DNA of 42,883 nucleotides, taken from an uncultured Flavobacteriaceae bacterium (GTDB taxonomy: Bacteria > Bacteroidota > Bacteroidia > Flavobacteriales > Flavobacteriaceae). The notes beneath the pieces are model-generated. The model was given only the letters and a program-made list of their open reading frames with translations. It was not told the origin of the DNA and made no database searches. Positions 27,896 to 35,658 of this stretch are shown piece after piece (position 1 is the first letter of the stretch; the number at the start of each line of letters is the position of its first letter). Both the position numbers and the translations under genes were made by a program. Location of the stretch: the NCBI GenBank assembly GCA_905480425.1, contig CAJQQG010000004.1, positions 1 through 42,883 of the forward strand. The letters are read 5' to 3'.

Positions 27896-28232
27896 CGAAA
27901 TTAACCACATACGGATCATTTTTAGTTAAAGGTTTTTCGTAATCATTGGCATGAGCAAAACCAACTCCTGCATAAAATAGTCTAGCTTTATTTTTTTCTG
28001 CATGATTTTTAACTTTATTCATCCTAATTAAATCATATTCTTTGGGTGCATTAGGGTATAAACAACCCTGAACCATTACAAAATAAAGAATTTTATCTTT
28101 TACACAAACAAACTGGGGAGAGCGTTTGATTTGTGAATTAACCGCTAGAAATTCATATCCTTCAATCTCCAAATATTTACCAACTTCTCCCATAGCAAGT
28201 TGATGAATGTCAAGTAAGTTTAATATTTTCAT
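27873..28232 (-). CDS. Uncharacterised protein between nqrF and apbE
   Basis: I do not recognise a characterised family. The protein has 119 residues from the ATG at 28232; an in-frame TTG at 28244 is less likely. It is soluble, without signal peptide or membrane segment. The stretch GEVGKYLEIEGYEFLAVN, followed by KDKILYFVMVQG and YPN, resembles in spacing the opening of the YraN/UPF0102 nuclease-like fold, but Gln or Met stand where Asp and Glu-x-Lys would be, so catalysis is unlikely. It follows the nqr terminator and overlaps apbE by 23 bases. A link to Na+-NQR or flavinylation is suggested only by location. Confidence 0.75.
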   Translation of the reverse strand: MKILNLLDIHQLAMGEVGKYLEIEGYEFLAVNSQIKRSPQFVCVKDKILYFVMVQGCLYPNAPKEYDLIRMNKVKNHAEKNKARLFYAGVGFAHANDYEKPLTKNDPYVVNFDGLQTII

Positions 28233-28240
28233 AGCAATAC

Positions 28241-28273
28241 CCAAAATAAAAAAGAGGCTTAAAAAGCCTCTTT
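28241..28273 (-). terminator. Rho-independent terminator of the nqr operon
   Basis: A perfect 10-base inverted repeat, AAAGAGGCTT (28251-28260) and AAGCCTCTTT (28264-28273), has a three-base loop. Read on the minus strand it is followed by a T-rich tract, the classic intrinsic terminator form. It begins five bases after the nqrF stop and ends 9 bases before the start of the small gene upstream of apbE. Confidence 0.82.
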
Positions 28274-28277
28274 AAAT

Positions 28278-29573
28278 TTATCCCCCAAAGTCGTCAAAAC
28301 GAACATTCTCAGGTGGAACTCCAAAATCATCTGCCATACGTTCAATAGCCTGGTTCATTAATGGTGGCCCACAAAAATAAACTTCAATATCTTCAGGCGA
28401 ATCATGATGATTTAAATAATTATCAATTACTACTTGGTGAACAAAACCTGTAAAACCATCTCCTTCACCTTCTAAACCATCTTTTACGTTCCAATTGTCT
28501 TCTTTCATTGGCTCAGATAAAGCGATGTAAAATTTAAAATTTGGATAATCTTTTTCTAAAGCTCTAAAATGTTCTGTGTAAAATAATTCTCTTTTTGAAC
28601 GACCTCCATACCAAAAAGTAACTTTACGACCTGTTTGTAATGTTCTGAATAATTCATACAAGTGAGAACGCATTGGGGCCATTCCTGCTCCCCCACCTAC
28701 GTATAACATTTCAGATTCTGATTCATTAATAAAAAATTCGCCATAAGGTCCTGAAATAGTAACCTTATCACCTGCTTTTTTTGAAAAGATATAAGAAGAA
28801 GCTACACCAGGATTAATATCGCTCCAATCATTTTTTGTACGATCAAAAGGGGGAGTAGCAATACGAACATTTAACATAATTTCTTTTCCTTCAGCAGGAA
28901 AAGAAGCCATTGAATAAGCTCGCTCAACTGTTTCAGGATTTTTCATAGTTAGTGGCCACAAATTAAATTTATCCCATTCTAATTTAAATTTATCGGGCTC
29001 TCCAGGATGTTCTTCAGGATGAGCAGATATATCAATATCTTGATATTTAACTTCACATTGAGGTATTTCAATTTGAATATACCCCCCCGCTTTATAATCC
29101 ATTTCCTCAGGAATTTCGATTACAAATTCTTTAATAAAAGAAGCAACATTCCAGTTTCTAAGAACATTAGCCTCATATTTTTTGATTCCAAAAACCTCTT
29201 CCGGAACTTGAATAACCATGTCTTGCTTAACTTTAACTTGACATCCTAAACGCCATCCTTCTGCCACTTCTTTTCTGGAAAAGTGAGGGGCTTCCGTTGG
29301 AAGAATTTCTCCTCCTCCTTCAATCACTTGACATTTACATTGTATACATGTTCCTCCACCTCCACATGCGGAAGGTAAAAATATCTTATTATTTCCTAGG
29401 GTGCTTAGCAAGGTACTTCCTGAGGAAACTTCTACAGTATTACCACCATTTATTAATAAGGATACTGGACCTGATGGCAATAACTTTGCTTTGGCGCCTA
29501 AAAGCATTCCTACTAACAAAAAAGTAACAATTAAAAAAACAACAACACTCGCTAAAACAACTGAATAATCCAT
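28278..29573 (-). CDS. nqrF: Na+-translocating NADH:quinone reductase subunit F
   Basis: NqrF is the NADH-oxidising entry subunit, anchored by one N-terminal helix (about residues 5-26). The [2Fe-2S] domain has Cys70, Cys76, Cys79 and Cys111, the same numbers as in Vibrio cholerae NqrF. The FAD domain shows RAYSMASFP, and the NADH domain begins with LYVGGGAGMAPMRSHL and ends with EVYFCGPPLMNQ and the C-terminal FDDFGG. At 431 residues it is slightly longer than the 408-residue Vibrio protein. It is the last gene of the nqr operon, 7 bases after nqrE, and a strong terminator follows. Confidence 0.97.
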   Translation of the reverse strand: MDYSVVLASVVVFLIVTFLLVGMLLGAKAKLLPSGPVSLLINGGNTVEVSSGSTLLSTLGNNKIFLPSACGGGGTCIQCKCQVIEGGGEILPTEAPHFSRKEVAEGWRLGCQVKVKQDMVIQVPEEVFGIKKYEANVLRNWNVASFIKEFVIEIPEEMDYKAGGYIQIEIPQCEVKYQDIDISAHPEEHPGEPDKFKLEWDKFNLWPLTMKNPETVERAYSMASFPAEGKEIMLNVRIATPPFDRTKNDWSDINPGVASSYIFSKKAGDKVTISGPYGEFFINESESEMLYVGGGAGMAPMRSHLYELFRTLQTGRKVTFWYGGRSKRELFYTEHFRALEKDYPNFKFYIALSEPMKEDNWNVKDGLEGEGDGFTGFVHQVVIDNYLNHHDSPEDIEVYFCGPPLMNQAIERMADDFGVPPENVRFDDFGG

Positions 29574-29580
29574 TCTTAAA

Positions 29581-30198
29581 TTATAATTTAATTCCCATAA
29601 AACTCATAAAACCTAATGCCATCAACCCTGTAATTATGAAGGTAATTCCTAATCCACGAAGCGGGGCGGGTACATTAGAATAGGTTATTTTTTCACGAAT
29701 AGCAGCAATGGCAAGTATTGCCAACAACCAACCTATTCCTGAACCTAATCCATATACTGCAGACTCTGCTACGCCAGAAAAATCCTTTTGTTGCATAAAC
29801 AAAGAACCGCCCAAAATTGCACAGTTTACTGCAATTAGCGGCAAAAATATTCCTAGTGCACCATATAAAGCGGGTGCGAATTTTTCAACAATCATTTCTA
29901 CTAATTGGACCATAGAGGCAATTACAGCAATAAACATTATAAAGCTTAAAAAGCTTAAGTCTAAGTCTGCGTATTGAGCTCCTAACCAAGATAGTGCACC
30001 TGGGCGCAATAAATAAGTATCTAATAAAAAGTTAATTGGAACAGTAATTGCAAGAACAAAGATTACAGCAAATCCAAGTCCAACTGCAGTTTTTACTGTT
30101 TTTGAAACTGCCAAATAAGAACACATTCCTAAAAAATAAGCAAAAATCATGTTCTCTATGAAGATGCTTTTAATAAATAAATTTAAATATGCTTCCAT
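29581..30198 (-). CDS. nqrE: Na+-translocating NADH:quinone reductase subunit E
   Basis: This integral membrane subunit has six predicted helices and is related to NqrD by inverted symmetry. Cys26 (FLGMCSYL) and Cys126 (AVNCAILGG) correspond to the cysteines that, with those of NqrD, hold the iron centre in the middle of the membrane. The length of 205 residues is near the usual 198. NqrE/RnfA and NqrD/RnfE are homologous families; the full nqrA-F context settles the assignment. It starts 9 bases after the nqrD stop. Confidence 0.96.
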   Translation of the reverse strand: MEAYLNLFIKSIFIENMIFAYFLGMCSYLAVSKTVKTAVGLGFAVIFVLAITVPINFLLDTYLLRPGALSWLGAQYADLDLSFLSFIMFIAVIASMVQLVEMIVEKFAPALYGALGIFLPLIAVNCAILGGSLFMQQKDFSGVAESAVYGLGSGIGWLLAILAIAAIREKITYSNVPAPLRGLGITFIITGLMALGFMSFMGIKL

Positions 30199-30207
30199 GA
30201 GATTCTC

Positions 30208-30903
30208 TTAATTTTTTTCAATTAAACTTCGGTTACGTGCTCGTTGAATCCAAATTAGGATCCCAACTGTAATAAGTGCCATAGGAGATAGCAACATCAA
30301 TCCATTATCTTCATATCCCATTTGATAAAGTGCATCTGGTACTACTTGAAAGCCTAATAGTTTTCCTGAACCTAGCAACTCTCTAAAAAAAGCTACAATC
30401 ACTAGAATGAAACCATAACCTGCAGCATTTCCAATACCATCTAAAAAGGATTTCCATACACCGTGACCTAAAGCAAAAGCTTCTAGACGTCCCATTACAA
30501 TACAGTTTGTTATTATTAATCCAATAAAAATGGAAAGTTCTTTACTCACATCATATGCATATGCTCGCAACACCTGATCAACTAAAATTACCATTGAGGC
30601 TACAACCACAAGTTGAACAATAATACGTATCCGGTTTGGAATAAGGTTTCTAAGTAAAGAAATGATAACATTGCTGGCAGCCATTACAACCATTACAGAA
30701 ACACTCATTACCAAAGCTGGTTTTAATTGAACTGTGATGGCTAATGCAGAACAAATTCCCAAAACCTGAACAGTGATTGGGTTATTATCGTCCATAGGGT
30801 CTGATAATAATTTTCGATTTTTTTTTGAAAAAAGAGGTTCCTTCTCTTTGTTCACGAAGAGGATAGTTGCTTCTTCTGCTGGATTAACTGTTTTTTCTTC
30901 CAT
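30208..30903 (-). CDS. nqrD: Na+-translocating NADH:quinone reductase subunit D
   Basis: This six-helix membrane subunit pairs with NqrE around the intramembrane iron centre. Cys51 (LGICSALAITVQ) and Cys134 (TNCIVMGRLEAF) match Cys29 and Cys112 of the Vibrio protein with a constant offset of 22. The offset comes from a longer, charged cytoplasmic N-terminus (residues 1-36), which makes the protein 231 residues instead of about 210. The ATG directly follows the nqrC stop codon with no base between, so the long form is the coupled start. The C-terminal half has GFILVIVAFFRELLGSGK. Confidence 0.96.
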   Translation of the reverse strand: MEEKTVNPAEEATILFVNKEKEPLFSKKNRKLLSDPMDDNNPITVQVLGICSALAITVQLKPALVMSVSVMVVMAASNVIISLLRNLIPNRIRIIVQLVVVASMVILVDQVLRAYAYDVSKELSIFIGLIITNCIVMGRLEAFALGHGVWKSFLDGIGNAAGYGFILVIVAFFRELLGSGKLLGFQVVPDALYQMGYEDNGLMLLSPMALITVGILIWIQRARNRSLIEKN

Positions 30904-31638
30904 TTAATTGTAATTCAAAGCCAATGTTATGGCTGTTGTATTAAGATAAGGTATATAATGTTGTAAACGCTCTGTAATCATCTCTGTTACCCCATCACCT
31001 GTAATGGTAGCACCAGAAATAGCATCTACCTCATGGTCATCTTTATCAAGATCTTTTGGATCATTATTTGTTTTCGAAACATTTATACCTACTAATTTTC
31101 CTTTAGAATCAAAAATTTTTTCTCCTACAAAGCTATTTTGAAACCATTGTTGTGTAATTTCTGCTCCTAACCCAGCCGTTTCTCCCTTATGATCAAAAAC
31201 AGCACCTTTAATGGTGTTTTTGTCTTCTTCTAAGGCAATGTATCCCCAGATAGCATTCCATAATCCTGCTCCTCTCAAAGGAACAACATAAGATTTAACA
31301 CCTTCGACATTAGCTACATATAAGGGAAAACGCTGTTCAGAAACTGGTTTTTTCAATTCCTTATTCAATTCTAATTCAAACGCATCTGTATCTGAATCTA
31401 CACTTCCTCCTGTTACTAAAGAAAGTTCTTCAACTATAAATTTGTTATATAAGGTTTCTGCCATTTCGCGATCGGTTTTTATACCAATAGTGGCCAGGAT
31501 ATTTTGCATTTTTTCTTTACGGACATTTGATGCTTGTAAATCTTTTAATGCGGTAGCTGTAAAAGCAAGAGCAGATGCAACTATAAGCACCATCACTGTG
31601 GCAAATAAAAAGGTATAAGCGTTACTATCTCTATTCAT
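30904..31638 (-). CDS. nqrC: Na+-translocating NADH:quinone reductase subunit C
   Basis: NqrC has one N-terminal transmembrane helix (about residues 9-30) and a periplasmic FMN-binding domain. The flavinylation motif DAISGAT (205-211) is canonical, so Thr211 should carry FMN attached by ApbE. LRGAGLWNAIWGYIAL and KGETAGLGAEI are other hallmarks of the FMN_bind domain. The length of 244 residues is normal. It starts two bases after the nqrB stop and directly abuts nqrD. Its motif contrasts with the altered one in the NqrB of the same operon. Confidence 0.97.
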   Translation of the reverse strand: MNRDSNAYTFLFATVMVLIVASALAFTATALKDLQASNVRKEKMQNILATIGIKTDREMAETLYNKFIVEELSLVTGGSVDSDTDAFELELNKELKKPVSEQRFPLYVANVEGVKSYVVPLRGAGLWNAIWGYIALEEDKNTIKGAVFDHKGETAGLGAEITQQWFQNSFVGEKIFDSKGKLVGINVSKTNNDPKDLDKDDHEVDAISGATITGDGVTEMITERLQHYIPYLNTTAITLALNYN

Positions 31639-31640
31639 CG

Positions 31641-32801
31641 TTATGCTGATTTAAGTTCTTGAGCTAATGCCCAACGTTTTTTACGTTTTTTAATATTTCC
31701 ATTCACTACATAGTGATCAATGGTTGGAGCAAACACATTCATTAAAAGGATCGCTAGCATTACTCCTTCAGGATATGCAGGATTGAATACGCGAATCATA
31801 ATACATAAAATTCCAACTAGAAAACCATATATCCATTTTCCTTTATTCGTTTGTGCTCCAGATACAGGATCTGTTGCCATAAACACAATTCCAAAAGCAA
31901 ACCCTCCAACAATCAAATGATTAATCCAAGAAAAACTCATTAGGGCATTTGCACCCCATAGGTTAAACAACAAGCCCATTACAGCAGCCCCAAGAATTCC
32001 TCCAGTAATAATTCGCCAGCTCCCTATGCCTGTAACTATTAGAATTAAAGCGCCTACTGCTACCCAAAGAGTAGATGTTTCTGCTATGGAGCCAGGAATA
32101 GCTCCTTGGAACATTTCAAACATGGAGTATTTTACATCCCCTCCAGCAGCTAGTGTTCCTAAAATTGTTTCACCTGAAATTGCCTCTACATTACTTGCTT
32201 CAGAAACCCATACTTTATTTCCAGACATATAAGTTGGATAAGCAAAAAAGGCGAAAGCTCTTGCGGTTAATGCTGGGTTTAAAATATTCATCCCGGTTCC
32301 TCCAAACGCTTCTTTTGCAATTAAAACAGCAAAAGCAGTAGAAATTGCAACCATCCAAAGCGGAATGTCAACGGGCATAATCATAGGAATTAATAATCCT
32401 GTTACAAGATATCCTTCATTTACTTCATGACCTCTGTAGACTGCAAAACCAAATTCTATAGAGAGACCCACTACATAGGATACAATAATCATAGGAACAA
32501 TTTTCCAAGAACCATGAATAAAGGCTTCTATAAAAGTAAATGGGGTTTCCATTTGATAATAATACTGATATCCCGTATTATAAATTCCGTAAATTAAGGC
32601 AGGCATTAAGGCTATAATTACCGTAACCATTGTGCGTTTTAAGTCAACAGCATCTCGAATATGAGCTCCTTTTTTTGTTGTATGATTAGGTACAAATAAA
32701 AAAGTATCGAAAGCATTAATTGCAGGTGCAAACTTTTCTAATTTCTGTCCCTTTTCAAAAGGTTTTTTAATGGCATCTAAACGTTTTCTTAAAGCATTCA
32801 T
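31641..32801 (-). CDS. nqrB: Na+-translocating NADH:quinone reductase subunit B
   Basis: NqrB is the large membrane subunit that binds riboflavin and covalent FMN, and it forms part of the Na+ path. About ten hydrophobic segments are visible, and GYLVTGLLIPMIMPVDIP, NPALTARAFAFFAYP and VFMATDPVSGAQT are conserved blocks. At the expected flavinylation site the sequence is EAISGET (206-212) instead of a D-x-x-SGAT type motif: the threonine (212) is kept, but Ala and the upstream Asp are both Glu. The protein has 386 residues, about 30 fewer than the Vibrio protein. It starts 10 bases after the nqrA stop. Confidence 0.96.
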   Translation of the reverse strand: MNALRKRLDAIKKPFEKGQKLEKFAPAINAFDTFLFVPNHTTKKGAHIRDAVDLKRTMVTVIIALMPALIYGIYNTGYQYYYQMETPFTFIEAFIHGSWKIVPMIIVSYVVGLSIEFGFAVYRGHEVNEGYLVTGLLIPMIMPVDIPLWMVAISTAFAVLIAKEAFGGTGMNILNPALTARAFAFFAYPTYMSGNKVWVSEASNVEAISGETILGTLAAGGDVKYSMFEMFQGAIPGSIAETSTLWVAVGALILIVTGIGSWRIITGGILGAAVMGLLFNLWGANALMSFSWINHLIVGGFAFGIVFMATDPVSGAQTNKGKWIYGFLVGILCIMIRVFNPAYPEGVMLAILLMNVFAPTIDHYVVNGNIKKRKKRWALAQELKSA

Positions 32802-32811
32802 ACGTGTCTAT

Positions 32812-34170
32812 TTATCCTACTTCATTAATCATTAACTCTATTCCTTGTTTAATGATTTCTTGTGCCTCCAACTTAGAGGTATTTGCATAATCAATTAAAC
32901 CAAAATCTTCTGGGACTACTTCATAAATCCCTAAAGCCTCCATTTTTTCAATATCTTCAATCATACAAGCTTTTATTAACTGCATAGGGAATAAATCTAA
33001 TGGGAAAACTTTTTCCATCTCACCAGTAACAACAATTGCGCGTTCTTCACCATTTAAATTTGTGTCTACCGAAAAACCTTTTTTGTTAAAAAGTTTCGAA
33101 AAAGAAGTGTTTGAAAGGCTCAAAATATGATTGTCTTTGAAAGGTAGCCATCCAAACATTCTATAATCGTTTCCTTCAGGAATAACAGAAACAGTATTAT
33201 TATAATACCCTAAATACCCATTTTCGTGAGAAGTGCTTCCCGAAAGAACATCACCATTAATACAGCGAACTTGATCTTCAGTAATAGTAACTTCTGAGAG
33301 CATTGGAGAGAGTTCTATTCCTATGTTTACAGAGAAATATTTTGGATATTTTACGGCACTACCCGCAAGAGCAATAGTTCGTTTAAGATCTTGAACACCT
33401 GTTAATACAAAATTTCCAATGTTGGCAACATCTTCTGCATTGACGGTCCAGACTTTGTCACCCATATTAATTGGACTTAATTCTTGAATATGTAAACTTA
33501 AATTTCCTGCTGGATGAGGACCAGAAACAGTGTATTTTTGGACATTTTCAATATTTTCAAATGGTTTTGAAAAAGCAGCATCAATTCCTAAAAATACAGC
33601 TTGATCAACTAATGAATTGAGTACCGTTAAGCCTGTTTTAAAGTTATCATACTTTTTTTCTAAAATATATTGAAAATCTGCACCTAAAGGAGCTGTGTCG
33701 ATCGTAGAAACAAAAATAGCATTGGGAAAGTCGTCAGGATTAGCGATGGTCCCATAAGGTCGTTGTTTTATAAAAGGCCAACTTCCACTTTCTAACAAAA
33801 GTGATATTAATTCTTTTCGTCCAAGAGTTTCCCATTGGTCAACTTTGTGTAAACGTATCTCGTTATTACCATCAGATTCAATAATAATTTGCTCAATCTT
33901 TCTTTTGGCTCCTCGATTGATTGATTTGATAGTTCCTGAAACTGGAGATACTATCTTAATCCTTGGTTCCTTCTTATTAAAAAAAACAGGGTCACCTGCT
34001 TTAACGATATCACCTTCGTTAACTGAAAGTTTTGGAATTAACCCAAAAAAGTCGTCCGGGTTTAGCGCGTATGTGGAGGAAGGAATTTTGTTGGAAATTA
34101 TTTTCTCCGCTGATCCTTTTAAATTCAGTTTAGCTCCCCTTTGAGTTCGAATACCTTTTTTTATATTCAT
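32812..34170 (-). CDS. nqrA: Na+-translocating NADH:quinone reductase subunit A
   Basis: NqrA is the cytoplasmic subunit that docks on NqrB and takes part in quinone handling. The N-terminal opening KKGIRTQRGAKLNLKG, the biotinyl-lipoyl-like hammerhead with VNEGDIVKAGDPVFFNKKEP and VSPVSGTI, the TAPLGADF segment and the SLHIQELSPIN region are typical, and 452 residues is the usual length. It is the first gene of the nqrABCDEF operon. A perfect TAAATTTG box stands 26 bases upstream. The 171-base gap to the divergent T9SS plug gene holds promoters for both. Confidence 0.96.
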   Translation of the reverse strand: MNIKKGIRTQRGAKLNLKGSAEKIISNKIPSSTYALNPDDFFGLIPKLSVNEGDIVKAGDPVFFNKKEPRIKIVSPVSGTIKSINRGAKRKIEQIIIESDGNNEIRLHKVDQWETLGRKELISLLLESGSWPFIKQRPYGTIANPDDFPNAIFVSTIDTAPLGADFQYILEKKYDNFKTGLTVLNSLVDQAVFLGIDAAFSKPFENIENVQKYTVSGPHPAGNLSLHIQELSPINMGDKVWTVNAEDVANIGNFVLTGVQDLKRTIALAGSAVKYPKYFSVNIGIELSPMLSEVTITEDQVRCINGDVLSGSTSHENGYLGYYNNTVSVIPEGNDYRMFGWLPFKDNHILSLSNTSFSKLFNKKGFSVDTNLNGEERAIVVTGEMEKVFPLDLFPMQLIKACMIEDIEKMEALGIYEVVPEDFGLIDYANTSKLEAQEIIKQGIELMINEVG

Positions 34171-34196
34171 TAAATTATTTAATTCTAAAAATCATG

Positions 34197-34204
34197 CAAA
34201 TTTA
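34197..34204 (-). promoter_or_regulatory. -7 box of the nqr operon
   Basis: On the minus strand this reads TAAATTTG, a perfect TAnnTTTG, 26 bases before the nqrA ATG. A TTG at normal -33 spacing is not seen; the nearest one lies 25 bases upstream of the box. Confidence 0.45.
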
Positions 34205-34304
34205 CTAATAAACACTCTTTTTTCTGAAGCAAAACCATAGGAAAAAGTATTATTTATATTGATTCTAAATAATCGTTTAATCTTTTTAATTAGAAGGACT
34301 CAAT

Positions 34305-34341
34305 TTGGTTAAGCAACAATGAAGATATACCTTTACTTTTG
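34305..34341 (+). promoter_or_regulatory. Promoter of the T9SS plug gene, with a box abutting the start codon
   Basis: TTG (34305-34307) is followed after 20 bases by TACCTTTA (34328-34335). A second, perfect box TACTTTTG (34334-34341) ends directly at the ATG at 34342. With either box the transcript would start at or very near the start codon, so the mRNA may be leaderless. Confidence 0.42.
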
Positions 34342-35595
34342 ATGAACACAAAAGATCTCTTCATTGTTTTACTTACCATCGGAACACAATTTATTTGTTA
34401 TGCACAAAAAGGAATAGATTATACTGCTAAAGACTATATTAAAACAGTACAATTTTCTGGTTTACAACAAAATGATGGGTTTCCGATTGTTGCATTGGGC
34501 GAAAAATTTGAACTAAAATTTGATGATTTAAATGGTGATGAAGCAGATTATTACTACAGGTTTAGTTTTTATAATCATGATTGGACTAAATCAACATTAT
34601 TTAAAAACGAATTTCTAGAAGGCTTTGATAATCTCAGAATTGATAAATACACCACTTCCTTCAACACCTTACAAACCTATACCCACTACCAACTTGAAAT
34701 CCCTAATAATGATATACAATTTAAAGTGTCAGGAAATTATGTTTTAGAGGTCTACTCTAGTGATGATGAGTTAATATTTTCCAGACGTTTTTGTATTTAT
34801 GACCCCCAAGCTTCAATTCAAGCAGGAGTCTTTCGAACACAAAATATGGATCGTTTCTCAACACATCAATCCGTTCATTTTACAATAATTCCTAACGATA
34901 TTAGCTTTAGAAATCCTAAAGAAAATATTAATGTGGTCTTACTTCAAAATCAACAATGGGACAGAATGATAACTGATTTAAAACCTCAATATTTTAATGG
35001 AAGAGCAATTAAATATCGTTACGGTATTCCATCACAATTTGAAGGTGGAAATGAATATTTTTATTTTGACACAAAAGATCTTCGTATAACTACCCCCAAC
35101 ATTAGCTACGTCAATAGAGCTTCTCTATACGAATCATACTTAAACATTGATATTCCTAGATTATATTCTGACTATGCATATGCTCCTGACATTAATGGAA
35201 AATACGAAATAAGAAATATTATGGTTCCTGGAAATTCTGATACAGAAGCAGATTACGGATATGTATATTTCAGCTTAGCTTCAGACTATAACCTTAAAGA
35301 AGAAGAAATCTTTATTTATGGAAATTTTAATGGCTATGAATTAAAAGAACAGAATAAAATGTATTATAATCCTGCATTAGAAATCTATGAAGGCTTGCTT
35401 CTTTTAAAACAAGGTTTCTACAATTACAAATATGTCATGAAAATAGGTAATCAACTTAAAAAAAATGCAATAAGTGATTCACATGCTCTTACAGAAAATG
35501 ATTACCAAGTATTGGTCTACTATAGAAATATAGGAATGCAATATGACGCATTAATAGGGGTTGGAAATGCAAATTCCTTTGAATTACAAAATTAA
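34342..35595 (+). CDS. Type IX secretion system plug protein (DUF5103)
   Basis: The protein belongs to the DUF5103 family, named T9SS plug for the Flavobacterium protein that closes the SprA outer-membrane channel on the periplasmic side. A signal peptide (about residues 1-20) is followed by beta-rich domains. Family blocks include YIKTVQFSG, DEADYYYRFSFYNHDWTKS, QNMDRFSTHQSVHFTI and the C-terminal IFIYGNFNGYE segment, which resembles an E-set carbohydrate-module strand pair. At 417 residues it is full length. A TTG at 34339 directly precedes the ATG and is not needed. No other T9SS gene is nearby; the components are usually scattered in Bacteroidota. Confidence 0.87.
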   Translation: MNTKDLFIVLLTIGTQFICYAQKGIDYTAKDYIKTVQFSGLQQNDGFPIVALGEKFELKFDDLNGDEADYYYRFSFYNHDWTKSTLFKNEFLEGFDNLRIDKYTTSFNTLQTYTHYQLEIPNNDIQFKVSGNYVLEVYSSDDELIFSRRFCIYDPQASIQAGVFRTQNMDRFSTHQSVHFTIIPNDISFRNPKENINVVLLQNQQWDRMITDLKPQYFNGRAIKYRYGIPSQFEGGNEYFYFDTKDLRITTPNISYVNRASLYESYLNIDIPRLYSDYAYAPDINGKYEIRNIMVPGNSDTEADYGYVYFSLASDYNLKEEEIFIYGNFNGYELKEQNKMYYNPALEIYEGLLLLKQGFYNYKYVMKIGNQLKKNAISDSHALTENDYQVLVYYRNIGMQYDALIGVGNANSFELQN

Positions 35596-35604
35596 TAGTT
35601 TTTG

Positions 35605-35624
35605 AAAAGTGCTATTTCACTTTT
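35605..35624 (+). terminator. Weak hairpin after the T9SS plug gene
   Basis: A seven-base inverted repeat, AAAAGTG and CACTTTT, has a six-base loop nine bases after the stop codon and runs into an AT-rich stretch. The stem is short and AT-rich, so termination is only possible, not assured. Confidence 0.35.
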
Positions 35625-35658
35625 AATAACTTTATTAAATCAATAAGTTTAATAACCA

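Noticed and set aside
27873-27919. Possible frameshift joining the small gene to apbE
   Set aside because: Both proteins are complete in their own frames: the small one ends in a normal stop and apbE has its own lipoprotein signal. The overlap is an ordinary gene overlap.
33845-34144. Open frame of 99 codons on the strand opposite nqrA
   Set aside because: It is a shadow of the nqrA coding sequence with no recognisable protein pattern; the same holds for open frames opposite M1 peptidase (985-1185), rluD (7167-7646) and nqrB (31720-32341).
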